NCBI GenBank assembly: GCA_949126835.1 | Contig: OX421499.1 | Coordinates: 24,091,990 to 24,155,989 of the forward strand | Reading direction: 5' to 3' | DNA: 64,000 nucleotides | Source: Anisus vortex | Taxonomy: Eukaryota; Mollusca; Gastropoda; Planorbidae | Shown: positions 11,501 through 38,299 of the stretch, piece by piece | How positions within the stretch are numbered: position 1 is the first letter of the stretch | Layout: each line of letters begins with the position of its first letter | The notes under the pieces: generated by a model | Told to the model about the DNA's origin: nothing | The model's database searches: none | The model's input: only the letters and a program-made list of their open reading frames with translations | Position numbers and translations under genes: made by a program

Positions 11501-11878
11501 CTAAGAGCAACATACAAATGTATGATTTTACAGAATGTAACATGAAGTAACGGCACTTTTCTGAGGTATGTGGAAGGCAGCAGCGAGACCACGAGGGGCC
11601 CCCGCATAAATTTGGGAACAGTGCCCCCACAATCCTAAATACGGAGCTGTAGCTAGATAGAGGGTTGGACGAACAGAAAGTTAAATAAATTAACAGAGAG
11701 GTAGACATAAAGATGATAGATATGTCACATGTTTGTAATTCTTGTTTGTGATGTTTAGAATTGTACATGTAGTTTAACTGTGGACTCTACCCCCGGTCCT
11801 AACGGGGTCTCCACAATAATTTGAAGAAGACGGGTGTAAGTAGATCAATAGATTATAATTATATAAAGAAAGACTCAT

Positions 11879-11953
<75 letters not shown>
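11879..11953. repeat. (TA)n microsatellite, retrotransposon insertion site
   Basis: A run of about 35 TA units directly abuts the left LTR. TA sequence also resumes right after the other LTR at 19,107, so the LTR element landed inside a TA microsatellite. The target duplication is probably ATAT, but cannot be resolved within the repeat. Confidence 0.85.
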
Positions 11954-11956
<3 letters not shown>

Positions 11957-12005
11957 CACGTGCGAAATCAGCTACTGACGTTAGATGATATTTTTAGTAA
12001 TGTAT

Positions 12006-12045
<40 letters not shown>

Positions 12046-12576
12046 TGTTGATTCATATCCATCTTGGATCTCACAAGGTTGTATAAGAACTTGTATTGAT
12101 GTTATTCAATTAGATTTGATGTTTATTTTACTCGTTTGCTATGAATCTTTGTGTATGAAATGATTTAGATAAACTGTACCTTTATATATAGGAAATTCAC
12201 AATCCTGTTTGAAATTGAACACAATTTTATTCCAACAAGTTGAGATGATAAAATATAACAATACCACAGAATACATGTACCAGTATTATATAATGAAACT
12301 TAATCAGTTGAGATTCTTCTATAACGAACTAAGCCGTAATCCTATCTTTAAGAAAGTGGTCAAAAACAGTCCTCACACATTAGCGCCCAAACTTGAACTA
12401 AACTAACGGTATTCAACCCTCGTGCATATGACGTATTTTATTGCTATGACGTAGTGTCTAGACATAACATGTTTTATTCCTAACACGGAAACATTTCGGG
12501 TTTAAGATTATTTCATTTTAACTTTAGTTAATAATAACAGAACCAATATAATATGGAAATAAATCTACTCGTAACA
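11954..12576 (-). repeat. 3' LTR of the retrotransposon
   Basis: 623 bp, aligned end to end with the copy at 18,492-19,106. Differences I can see are a longer internal TA run here (12,007-12,042) and about three substitutions. On the minus strand it starts TGTTACGAG and ends CACGTGACA, giving the expected TG...CA termini. A short open frame at 12,209-12,406 is duplicated exactly in the other LTR and is not a gene. Confidence 0.9.
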
Positions 12577-12597
12577 CTCGCCCCCCCCCCCCTTAAG
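12577..12597 (-). promoter_or_regulatory. polypurine tract of the retrotransposon
   Basis: On the minus strand CTTAAGG continues into a run of about 13 G and then CGAG, directly abutting the 3' LTR. A purine-rich run in this position is the expected primer for plus-strand DNA synthesis. It is unusually G-homopolymeric. Confidence 0.7.
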
Positions 12598-13438
12598 ACA
12601 CAAAGGAATTACAGACAGCGTTAAGTATGGAATTCTTTGTAGAGTACCCATAAAATGAACCGAATTCCCAAACTATTCGTAAGATTTAATTGACTATTGG
12701 AAAATCTTTTAAAGATTAAAATGAACCATATATTACATATCCCCTTAATAACAAAGTCGCTATTATGGAATCCCTTATCACATTATCTTATCAATGATTA
12801 TTAATTAAACATTTATTTATCAATTAATATTTACAATTATGATTATTGTGTGTACAACGTTGACCATAAAACTATTACCACCAATAACCAATCCCATAGA
12901 ATTGATATGAATTACCCAAATAAGTGGAACCGATTAATAATTGATAGATAATTCCTTAGAAAGTTTAATTTATTTATAACCGATCACTGTATCATTAACT
13001 AATGATTTCCAGTTATTATATTATTATGATGTCTAAATTATGACATCAAGAATATTAAAAAAAAAATGTTATAATCTCAGCTGATTTAGCTTTTACATAG
13101 CATAAAATAAGACATCCAAATTATAACATGACGACATAGAAACAAACAATTTGCAAAACACATCAATAATCAATTGAACAAACACAAGTGTGGATGTATT
13201 TAAGTTAAATACCGGTGTGTGTGCAATTGATGTATGCAATAGTTACCTTTTACCTTACAACGTATGATTGTTTCTAGTCGAATTTGAAGTTTTGTTCTGT
13301 AATGTTTTATATTGTAATATTTCAAAACATAGTTTATTTATTTTCATATTTACAATAATATATATGTTAATCAATACAATGAATGACATAAAAGAAAACA
13401 TTTCATGAGAAACTGACTTTTATCTTCTGGCTTACCAG
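12598..13438 (-). other. noncoding 3' region of the retrotransposon
   Basis: About 840 bp between the RNase H stop and the polypurine tract. It is very AT-rich with no open frame of note. In some LTR elements an envelope-like ORF occupies this position; none is visible here. Confidence 0.6.
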
Positions 13439-15193
13439 TTACATGCGCGACAACGTGTCAGCGACCACATTTTGTTTACCTGGTAAATATACCACATTTA
13501 AATTATATGCTTGGAGAAATAAGCTCCAGCGAATAATTCTTTGGTTCTGTTTAACCCTGGAAAGGAAAACTAAAGGGTTATGATCAGTTAAAATATCAAT
13601 TGGATATGGAGAACCATTGATATAAAAATCTAAATGTTTCAATGCCAGGATTAATCCTAAAAGTTCTTTTTCTATCACACTATAGTTTCTTTGATGCTTA
13701 TCAAATTTTTGAGAGTAAAAACTAATCGGGTGTTCCAATGAATCATCACCCTTTTGAGAAATGACCGCTCCCATCCCTGTATCACACGCGTCAACGGTAA
13801 TTTTAAAAGGTTTACTGTAATTGGGTGTTACTAATACAGGTGCCTCAGAAAGAACATCTTTTAATTTCTCAAAAGCCTGGTGGCATTCATTAGACCATTT
13901 GAAAGTGCAATTCTTCTTTAATAGATTTGTTAATGGAAATGCAATGGTTGAGAAATTTTGACAGAACCGACGGTAGTACCCCGCTATCCCGAGAAAACTG
14001 CGGAGTTGTTTACAGGTTTCAGGAACAGGGAACTCGCGAATAGCCTTAACCTTTGCATTTAATGGTTTTACCAAACCATTTCCCACTATGTGACCTAGAT
14101 ACTCGATGGTTGCATGGCAGAACTGACTCTTAGTCAAATTAATGGTGAGATTAGCATGAGTCAATTTCGTAAATAACAAATGTAGTTGATCTAAATGAGA
14201 TTTAAAATCGTCACTAAAGACAACAATATCATCGAGGTATGCATGACATTTAGGAATGTCCTGAGTAATGGTATTTATTAACCGTTGAAAAGTAGAGGGT
14301 GCATTAACCATACCAAAAGGCATGACCTTAAATTTGTACAGTCCGTCAGGGGTTACAAACGATGATATCTCCTGAGCCCTCTCCGTCAGTGGAATCTGAA
14401 AATACGCCGTCAATAGGTCAATTTTCGTCACAAACTTAGCATTACTCACTTGATCTATTAGATCGTCGATTCTTGGTATTGGATAGGAATCAGTTTTTGT
14501 CACTTTGTTTACCTTACGGTAGTCCACACAAAACCTCATGGATCCATCGGCCTTAGGTACCAATACGCAAGGGGAAGACCAGTCACTACTACTAGGTGTA
14601 ATAATGTCATTGTCAAACATGTAGCGAACCTCTTTACGGATGCATTCTAACTGGATAGGATTTGACCTGTATGGATGTTGTTTAATAGCTTTAGTATTTT
14701 CATTTAGAATAACATCATGCTTAACTACACTAGTTCTACTAGGTACATCTCCAAATAAATGGATATTTTCATTAATTAGACCTTTGATAGCGGATTGTTC
14801 GCAATCAGGTAAATGTGCCAATTTTTCATTTAGGTTTTTCAGAGCCTTTGTATTTTGCAGTTTGCTTTCTGCCACTTCACGCTCAATTTCGGGTGAATTA
14901 TTCCCGACTTTAATAACAGTGTTTACCGAGGCAACAACATTTTGTTCTTCTCTGGTAATGTATGGTTTCAACATATTGATATGGCACACTCGTTGCGATT
15001 TCCGTCTATCAGGGGTCTTTACAAGATAGTTAACCTCACTAAGCTTAGTCATAACCTCGTGGGGTCCTGTAAACTTGGCACTCAGGGGTTGACCAGACAG
15101 TGGCGTCAGCATGAGAACTTTATCACCAGGTTGGAAGATACGGGTTCTTGCGTTGACGTCATAATAGACCTTCATCTTGTCTTGTGCCTGCAA
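13439..15193 (-). CDS. retrotransposon pol, second part: integrase C-terminus, reverse transcriptase, RNase H
   Basis: 584 residues. The first ~80 complete the integrase: AKFTGPHEVMTKL and CHINMLKPY are the GPY/F-type C-terminal module. A linker follows, then Gypsy-type reverse transcriptase from about residue 165: FCVDYRKVNKVT, KIDLLTAYFQIPL, the catalytic YLDDIVVFSDD near residue 318, and FLGIAGYYRRF. RNase H follows from about residue 440: FKITVDACDTGMGAV, EKELLGLILAL and LTDHNPL, ending VVADTLSRM then stop. All catalytic motifs look intact. The frame stays open upstream of the first Met, through the 28 bases separating it from the gag-pro-int ORF, and is shifted by one base from that ORF. 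Translation therefore probably enters by frameshifting, or the copy carries a small indel. Confidence 0.9.
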   Translation of the reverse strand: MQAQDKMKVYYDVNARTRIFQPGDKVLMLTPLSGQPLSAKFTGPHEVMTKLSEVNYLVKTPDRRKSQRVCHINMLKPYITREEQNVVASVNTVIKVGNNSPEIEREVAESKLQNTKALKNLNEKLAHLPDCEQSAIKGLINENIHLFGDVPSRTSVVKHDVILNENTKAIKQHPYRSNPIQLECIRKEVRYMFDNDIITPSSSDWSSPCVLVPKADGSMRFCVDYRKVNKVTKTDSYPIPRIDDLIDQVSNAKFVTKIDLLTAYFQIPLTERAQEISSFVTPDGLYKFKVMPFGMVNAPSTFQRLINTITQDIPKCHAYLDDIVVFSDDFKSHLDQLHLLFTKLTHANLTINLTKSQFCHATIEYLGHIVGNGLVKPLNAKVKAIREFPVPETCKQLRSFLGIAGYYRRFCQNFSTIAFPLTNLLKKNCTFKWSNECHQAFEKLKDVLSEAPVLVTPNYSKPFKITVDACDTGMGAVISQKGDDSLEHPISFYSQKFDKHQRNYSVIEKELLGLILALKHLDFYINGSPYPIDILTDHNPLVFLSRVKQNQRIIRWSLFLQAYNLNVVYLPGKQNVVADTLSRM

Positions 15194-15240
15194 AAGATTA
15201 GATCTGACAACTTTTAATGCATTATATATTTTCCACGTAT
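15194..15240 (-). other. frameshift junction between integrase and RT ORFs
   Basis: On the minus strand the upstream frame ends GAAAATATA then TAA, while the +1 frame is open through this point into the second ORF with integrase-like sequence. The switch lies in a short TA-rich run. Either a programmed shift occurs here or this copy lost or gained bases in the TA run; one sequence cannot decide. Confidence 0.6.
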
Positions 15241-18212
15241 GTCAGTAGACCAGTGTCTTCAGTGGATGATAACCATGTCTCTTGTAACAGCTTTAGTGGT
15301 CCACGAACTGTGTGTCCGAATACCAGTTCAAAGGGACTGAAACCAAGAGATTCTTGTACAGCCTCTCTGGTTGCGAAGAGTGCGAAGGGAATACCACGAT
15401 CCCAGTCGTCGTTATGCTCGAAACAGAAAGTACTGAGCATATTCTTCAATGTTTGGTGGTATCGTTCCAATGCGCCTTGACTCTGCGGATGATATGCACT
15501 CGATACTGCATGACGAATACCCAGCCGTTCTAAGACTTGGCGAAATAACTTCGATGTGAAATTTGAACCTTGATCTGACTGCACGGTTTTCGGAAGACCA
15601 TATCGGGTGAAGAATCCGATAAGTGCATCAGATATTTTGTCGGCATTGATGCTACGTAGAGGAATAGCCTCTGGAAATCTTGTTGCCGAACACATTATAG
15701 TGAACAGATACTGGTGGCCAGCCTTAGTTTTAGGCAACGGACCGACGCAGTCTATAATGATGTGACTGAAGGGTTCTGAGAATGCTGGTATGGGTCGTAG
15801 AGGAGCTACCGGAATGGTCTGATTCGGTTTGCCGACCATCTGGCAGACATGACATGATCTGCAAAACGATGTGACGTCACGACGTAGGCCAGGCCAGAAG
15901 AAATATGGAAGAATCCTATCGAAGGTTTTCTGAATCCCTAGGTGACCAGCATACGGTGAATCATGGGCCATATGTAGTATGTCCTTGCGGTAAACATTGG
16001 GTACCACGATTTGATGTACTTCGCTGCATGTTTCATCGTCGTTTTCTTTCCCTCTCCATTTCCTCATTAACAACTCGTCCCTCAGGTAATAACCTGCGGC
16101 CATTGTTTCTAATTCTCCTTCATTCTTTGCTTCTTCTTTTAGCTTCCCGATCTCTGGATCTTTGCCCTGAGCAAGAATGAGTAGTTGTCTAGGCGACAAA
16201 TTATTTTGATCAGTATGACTTGAGTGACCACCTAGAACATCCGCCATGAAGGTTGCTTGTAAGTCAATCTCTGGTGTTGGTTCTGGTTTCTTTGTCAATT
16301 CATTAGTCATCTGTTGTTTCTCCATAGCTCTGGTGATAACACATACTGAATTTTCAGTATTCTTACACTGAACAGAGTCTTTGGTTTCTTTAAGTACAGG
16401 ATGTACCTGATTTTTGGCAATGTCACTTCTTAAAAGTAATGAAATGCCTCTGTAGGGAAATTTCTTCACTATCCCAACAATAACAGATCCACTGAAGTTA
16501 TTACACTTCAACTGTATACGATGTAACGGTGCCGTAAGTGTTCCAACCATAGTACTGATCAAGGCATACTGGCCTGTATGAGTCAATTTCGACGTTGGTA
16601 CAGTATTCTTCAACAGTAGAGATATATCAGCACCGGAGTCACGTAGAATTTTAATCTTCCGTTCTCTAGCTTGATTATCTATAGGTGACACATAGCCCTC
16701 GCTAACATCCGATAGCATGCACTCGGGTAGTTCTCTGCCTACTGAGTTTCTTGCTACACTACTGCCTCCATAAGTAAACGTTTTATTTACTGATTGTTCA
16801 TCTGTCACATTCCCTTTGGAGTTGAAACTAGAATGTTCAATAGCCTCAGTCTTCATTTCAAAGACTTTTTCTGACTTTGAGCAACTTGGACATGCGTGTT
16901 TCGCCATCTCTTCATGACTAACATCAGATGTCTTTCTTTCAGCTTTAATTCTTTTGTGGGCAGTTTTATTTATGTGAGTTTCAGTTTGTACGGCGATGTG
17001 TGATAAAACCACGTTGTTCTTGTTTTTAATGGGTCTTTTCTCTTTATGTAGACTCCAACAATTTTCTTTTATATGTCCATCTTTCTTACAGAATGTACAG
17101 GTAATTCTCTTTTGTACAAAACTTGAATTCTCTTGTTTATCGGCTTTTTGTTTACTTTTATCCTTTATTGATCTTAACTTCCTCTCTGTATTACTGTTTT
17201 GAGTCCTCAAACTTGTTCTGTCATTTTGAACATAATGGCTATGCGGGTGAATAATGACATATTCATCGGCTTTAACTGCTGCTTGTTCTGCTATTTCAAT
17301 ACCACGATCAGCCAAATGAACTTTTATATCAGTGCGAATCTTCTCAGTAAAATCCTCCATCAGTATGAGATTATATAGTTTTTCATAATCTTTATTCACA
17401 TTCTTAGAACGTAACCATCGATCAAGATACTTTTTCTCTAATCTCAGGAAGTCAACATGTGAAACTTCTGGTTCCTTCTTGTACTCACGATATAACTTTC
17501 GATACTTTTCTGGAGTTAGAACATAACTCAATAGTACTCTGCTCTTTATTAGTTCATAATCATTGCATTCCTCTGGAGTCAAATTCAATACTACATCTAG
17601 AGCCTTGCCTTTTGTTAGAGCTGAACGTACAAGTACTGCTTTCTTATCTTCAGGAAATTTATAATCGATCGAGTTTCTTTCGAAGACCATAAAGAACTCA
17701 TCAATCTCCATGTTCTCCATGCTTGGGACATGCTTTTTAAACTTATATAGTTCCACATTATTTGTTTCCTGAATCGTATGAGTTGACGAACGAGACTTTG
17801 CCAATTCAATCCTTTCATTACTAGCGATTCTTTCTTTTTCCAATTCTTTCTCTTTCAATTGTACTTGAATTTCTAACTTCTTCATTTCTAACTGGAATTT
17901 CATTTCTGCACTTAGTTCATTTCCATTCATTTTAAAATCATGGTTATTTATGTCTGTTTTCAGGGTTTCTGATACATTGAGAACCACTGATTCTTCATTA
18001 TTCATAGTATTTTCTTCAAGCATTATACCATGTCTTTTCAAACAGTCCTTAATATCTTGAATCAATTTACTCCTAACTGGTGTAACTTCAGTAATGTCTA
18101 TTCCCAGAGAGTTTGCCATCTCTTTTAACTGGGTTAGTGACATGCTATTTAACTGTTCTGACGTGATAGCAAAAATATTCAATTGCTCCAACGTAAGATT
18201 AGCTTCCGCCAT
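15222..18212 (-). CDS. retrotransposon gag, protease and integrase polyprotein
   Basis: 996 residues from ATG at 18,212. Residues 1-65 contain SMSLTQLKEMANSLGI, which resembles a SAP-like helix pair. Residues ~100-150 are a charged coiled-coil stretch. A gag core follows with YKFKKHVPSMENMEIDEFF and later FLRLEKKYLDRW. A CCHC zinc knuckle CTFCKKDGHIKENC lies near residue 371. The aspartic protease active site is RDSGADISLL near 524. The integrase zinc finger HMAHDSPYAGHL...CRSCHVCQ lies near 746-790. The catalytic core has D near 820 (IIDCVGPLP), D near 878 (QSDQGSNF) and E 36 residues later (GALERY), the standard DD35E spacing. The ORF stops inside the integrase, before its C-terminal module, which continues in the next ORF in another frame. 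Confidence 0.9.
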   Translation of the reverse strand: MAEANLTLEQLNIFAITSEQLNSMSLTQLKEMANSLGIDITEVTPVRSKLIQDIKDCLKRHGIMLEENTMNNEESVVLNVSETLKTDINNHDFKMNGNELSAEMKFQLEMKKLEIQVQLKEKELEKERIASNERIELAKSRSSTHTIQETNNVELYKFKKHVPSMENMEIDEFFMVFERNSIDYKFPEDKKAVLVRSALTKGKALDVVLNLTPEECNDYELIKSRVLLSYVLTPEKYRKLYREYKKEPEVSHVDFLRLEKKYLDRWLRSKNVNKDYEKLYNLILMEDFTEKIRTDIKVHLADRGIEIAEQAAVKADEYVIIHPHSHYVQNDRTSLRTQNSNTERKLRSIKDKSKQKADKQENSSFVQKRITCTFCKKDGHIKENCWSLHKEKRPIKNKNNVVLSHIAVQTETHINKTAHKRIKAERKTSDVSHEEMAKHACPSCSKSEKVFEMKTEAIEHSSFNSKGNVTDEQSVNKTFTYGGSSVARNSVGRELPECMLSDVSEGYVSPIDNQARERKIKILRDSGADISLLLKNTVPTSKLTHTGQYALISTMVGTLTAPLHRIQLKCNNFSGSVIVGIVKKFPYRGISLLLRSDIAKNQVHPVLKETKDSVQCKNTENSVCVITRAMEKQQMTNELTKKPEPTPEIDLQATFMADVLGGHSSHTDQNNLSPRQLLILAQGKDPEIGKLKEEAKNEGELETMAAGYYLRDELLMRKWRGKENDDETCSEVHQIVVPNVYRKDILHMAHDSPYAGHLGIQKTFDRILPYFFWPGLRRDVTSFCRSCHVCQMVGKPNQTIPVAPLRPIPAFSEPFSHIIIDCVGPLPKTKAGHQYLFTIMCSATRFPEAIPLRSINADKISDALIGFFTRYGLPKTVQSDQGSNFTSKLFRQVLERLGIRHAVSSAYHPQSQGALERYHQTLKNMLSTFCFEHNDDWDRGIPFALFATREAVQESLGFSPFELVFGHTVRGPLKLLQETWLSSTEDTGLLTYVENI

Positions 18213-18464
18213 GTTTTATATTAATGACGTAAATAGAAGATAAAAATTTCAACTTTACCTTTTATAAAGTCCTTTGAAATATTTTTACACCACTTAATAT
18301 TTGTAGAAGATAAATTTTAAAGATGATTGTGTACAAAGCTGAAAACAGTATGTCCGAACACAGACAGTGCCTCCCACGTAGACAGAATTTGAATAAATAT
18401 TTGTTGTAAATCGTTTTCACTAAAACAGTTGTATATTCTCAATTTCTTATACATACAAACTTTA

Positions 18465-18491
18465 GATCCAGGACTCGAGCCCCCAATCTTT
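18465..18491 (-). promoter_or_regulatory. candidate primer binding site (tRNA-Pro-like)
   Basis: On the minus strand, starting a few bases after the 5' LTR end, the DNA reads TGGGGGCTCGAGTCCTGGAT. The first ten bases TGGGGGCTCG are complementary to the 3' end (...CGAGCCCCCA) of animal proline tRNA. The next bases match the tRNA-Pro type only if a two-base insertion is allowed. Its location beside the 5' LTR supports a primer-binding role. Confidence 0.6.
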
Positions 18492-19106
18492 TGTCACGTG
18501 CGAAATCAGCTACTGACGTTAGATGATATTTTTAGTAATGTATTATTATATATATATATATATATATATATATTCTGTTGATTCATATCCATCTTGGATC
18601 TCACAAGGTTGTATAAGAACTTGTATTGATGTTATTCAATTAGATTTGATGTTTATTTTACTCGTTTGCTATGAATCTTTGTGTATGAAATGATTTAGAT
18701 AAACTGTACCTTAATATATAGGAAATCCACAATCCTGTTTGAAATTGAACACAATTTTATTCCAACAAGTTGAGATGATAAAATATAACAATACCACAGA
18801 ATACATGTACCAGTATTATATAATGAAACTTAATCAGTTGAGATTCTTCTATAACGAACTAAGCCGTAATCCTATCTTTAAGAAAGTGGTCAAAAACAGT
18901 CCTCACACATTAGCGCCCAAACTTGAACTAAACTAACGGTATTCAACCCTCGTGCATATGACGTATTTTATTGCTATGACGTAGTGTCTAGACATAACAT
19001 GTTTTATTCCTAACACGGAAACATTTCGGGTTTAAGATTATTTCATTTTAACTTTAGTTAATAATAACAGAACCAATATAATATGGAAATAAATCTTCTC
19101 GTAACA
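18492..19106 (-). repeat. 5' LTR of the retrotransposon
   Basis: 615 bp; same termini as the 3' LTR. Substitutions relative to it include CTTCTCG versus CTACTCG close to the outer end, ACCTTAATA versus ACCTTTATA, and GGAAATCC versus GGAAATTC; the internal TA run is shorter. Reverse transcription makes the LTRs identical at insertion, so the low divergence indicates a young copy. Confidence 0.9.
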
Positions 19107-19143
<37 letters not shown>

Positions 19144-19144
19144 A

Positions 19145-19235
<91 letters not shown>
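19107..19235. repeat. (TA)n then (GA)n microsatellite
   Basis: About 95 bases of TA repeats with occasional interruptions, followed by about 17 GA units. The TA part is the right half of the microsatellite into which the LTR element inserted. Confidence 0.85.
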
Positions 19236-19237
<2 letters not shown>

Positions 19238-19470
19238 ATAGAACTAAAAATATATTTCGTTCCAGAGTCATACTAACACTAATTTTTACTTTACGTGGGT
19301 GTTGAGACATGTGTAGGAGAGCAGGTATGAAATAAGTCAATCTCTTCTATTGCCACACCAAGCAAGTCTATAATATAAAAGGTCAATTGCTTTCCCCCAA
19401 TTAATGCTAACTGACGTAATTAAATCATTATTTGGGAATGCCCCTGTACAAAAATAATCTGTGCGGTGGG

Positions 19471-19478
19471 ATAAATAG
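19471..19478 (+). promoter_or_regulatory. candidate TATA box of the secreted-protein gene
   Basis: ATAAATAG in GGTGGGATAAATAGC, about 150 bases before the first ATG (19,625). No other ATG lies between this element and the start codon. A start of transcription about 30 bases downstream would give a roughly 120-base 5' UTR. This is inferred from position only. Confidence 0.4.
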
Positions 19479-19624
19479 CTAGTCATAGGCTAAAGGGGAG
19501 TAACCAGGCTGAACTACACTTGCTCTATTAAGTGTCGGAGTTACCGAACGTTCCACTTGTGTTTGATATAATTCTAACACTACAAAGTCTGAGTGAAATA
19601 TTTCTATTCTATAAATTCATTGAA

Positions 19625-37073
<17,449 letters not shown>

Positions 37074-37189
37074 GTTGTTATTTGTTGTTGGGGATGTCAA
37101 GGATTGCGTTTGATGGAGATGACTTTAATATTCACTGTTGGTTATTTTTATCTGTATTTTTTCTAAATGTTTTTCTATGTATTGGTAAT

Positions 37190-37325
37190 GAGGCGTCGGC
37201 AACCTAAGGCACGCGTACCATACTTGCAAGCAGATCTTCTATTTTCTTCAACATTGATTGCCAAAACAGGTTAACTTTGAGGCTGATGGCACGCTGAAGA
37301 ACTAGAAATCCTAATTTGGCATTAT
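37190..37325. mobile_element. degraded MITE copy in the 3' UTR region
   Basis: GGCGTCGGCAACCTAAGGCA, then CGCGTACC at one end and GGCACGCTGAAGAACTAG with AAATCCTAATTTGGCA near the other recall the hAT-type MITE family of 8.5 and 28.5 kb, in reverse order. The right inverted end is not recognisable. Confidence 0.4.
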
Positions 37326-37343
37326 GTTATACAAGTGGTAGCA

Positions 37344-37690
37344 GACAACTGTATTAGTTCTTTGTTGGGATTTGTGTATTAGTTCTTTGTAGGGATTTGT
37401 GTTTTAAATCTTTGTTGGGATTTGTGAATTAGTTCTTTGTAGGGAATAGTGTTTTAGTTCTTTGTAGGGATTTGTGTTTTAGTTCTTTGTAGGGATTTGT
37501 GTATTAGTCTAGTTCTTTGTAGGGATTTGTGTTTTAGTTCTTTGTAGGAATTTGTGTATTAGTTCTTTGTTGAGATTTGTGTATTAGTTCTTTGTAGGGA
37601 TTTGTGTATTAGTTCTGTGTATGATTTGTGTGTTAGTTCTTTGTAGGGATTTTTTATTAGTTCTTTGTAGGGATTTGTGTATTCGTTCTT
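37344..37690. repeat. ~25-bp tandem repeat in the putative 3' UTR
   Basis: About 14 imperfect copies of TTAGTTCTTTGTAGGGATTT then GTGTA, starting 270 bases after the stop codon of the secreted-protein gene. Confidence 0.85.
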
Positions 37691-37995
37691 TGTATCGCTT
37701 GTATGTTGTTTTATAAATTTGTTTCATAAACTTGTTATGCTTGACTATTCTATATAACTGATATAAGTATCTTTAAAGTTTTTTTGTTTTTTTTACTATT
37801 TATTTATTATAAATATTTCTTTTTTCTGTTATTTTCTTTTTTTATGTATAAGTATAAGTGTTATGTATTAGTTTTAGGTTTTGTGCTTTATATATTTGTT
37901 CTAAACTTTTTTTAAAAAAAGGTGTATTTTTTTATATTGTCAAATATACCAACACTTGTTAAAAAAAACAAACCAGTGTGTTTCTTTTCTGGAAA

Positions 37996-38001
37996 AATAA
38001 A
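37996..38001 (+). terminator. candidate polyadenylation signal
   Basis: AATAAA about 920 bases downstream of the TAA at 37,071. Other AATAAA copies follow near 38,273 and 38,291. AT-richness makes chance matches likely. Confidence 0.35.
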
Positions 38002-38299
38002 AAGTAAAGTCAGAAAAGTGGTTTAAAGCGTTGAATACTAACTAAATGTTTTAAAGTTAATTATTCTGTTGTTGTTTTTTTTTTTTTTTATTGTTGTTGA
38101 ATATTTCAATTTTGTATTTATGTTAAAATCAAAGTTGATGTTTTCTTCATCATTCTTGCTTGTATGAGCTAAGTCTACTCAACATCTCTATAGATAACAT
38201 TTAGACTGTAGTGTGAAATTTGTACAAAAATTGTTTTTTTATATTTGTATTCGTTTTTACCAAATTCACAACAATAAACAAAGAGTAAAAATAAATCAC

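Larger units (their letters stand above)
11954..19106 (-). mobile_element. Gmr1-like Ty3/Gypsy-family LTR retrotransposon
   Basis: A 7.15-kb element on the minus strand bounded by two LTRs that begin TGTTAC and end GTGACA. Internal order on the minus strand is: primer-binding-site candidate, gag with CCHC knuckle, aspartic protease, integrase with zinc finger and DDE residues, integrase C-terminal GPY-like region, reverse transcriptase with YLDD, RNase H, about 0.85 kb of noncoding DNA, and a G-rich polypurine tract next to the 3' LTR. Placing integrase upstream of RT is the Ty1/copia order, but the RT and integrase motifs are Gypsy-type; that combination defines the Gmr1 group, first described from deuterostomes. 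No envelope-like ORF is visible. The near-identical LTRs argue for recent insertion. Confidence 0.9.

Noticed and set aside
12209..12406. 65-codon frame that occurs twice in the window (also 18,739-18,936)
   Set aside because: It lies within both LTRs of the retrotransposon; the duplication is of the LTR, not of a gene.
12598..13438. Envelope-like ORF in the LTR element
   Set aside because: No open frame of useful length in this interval.
14640..17692. Plus-strand frames opposite the retrotransposon ORFs
   Set aside because: Antisense shadows of the gag-pol ORFs without any motif.
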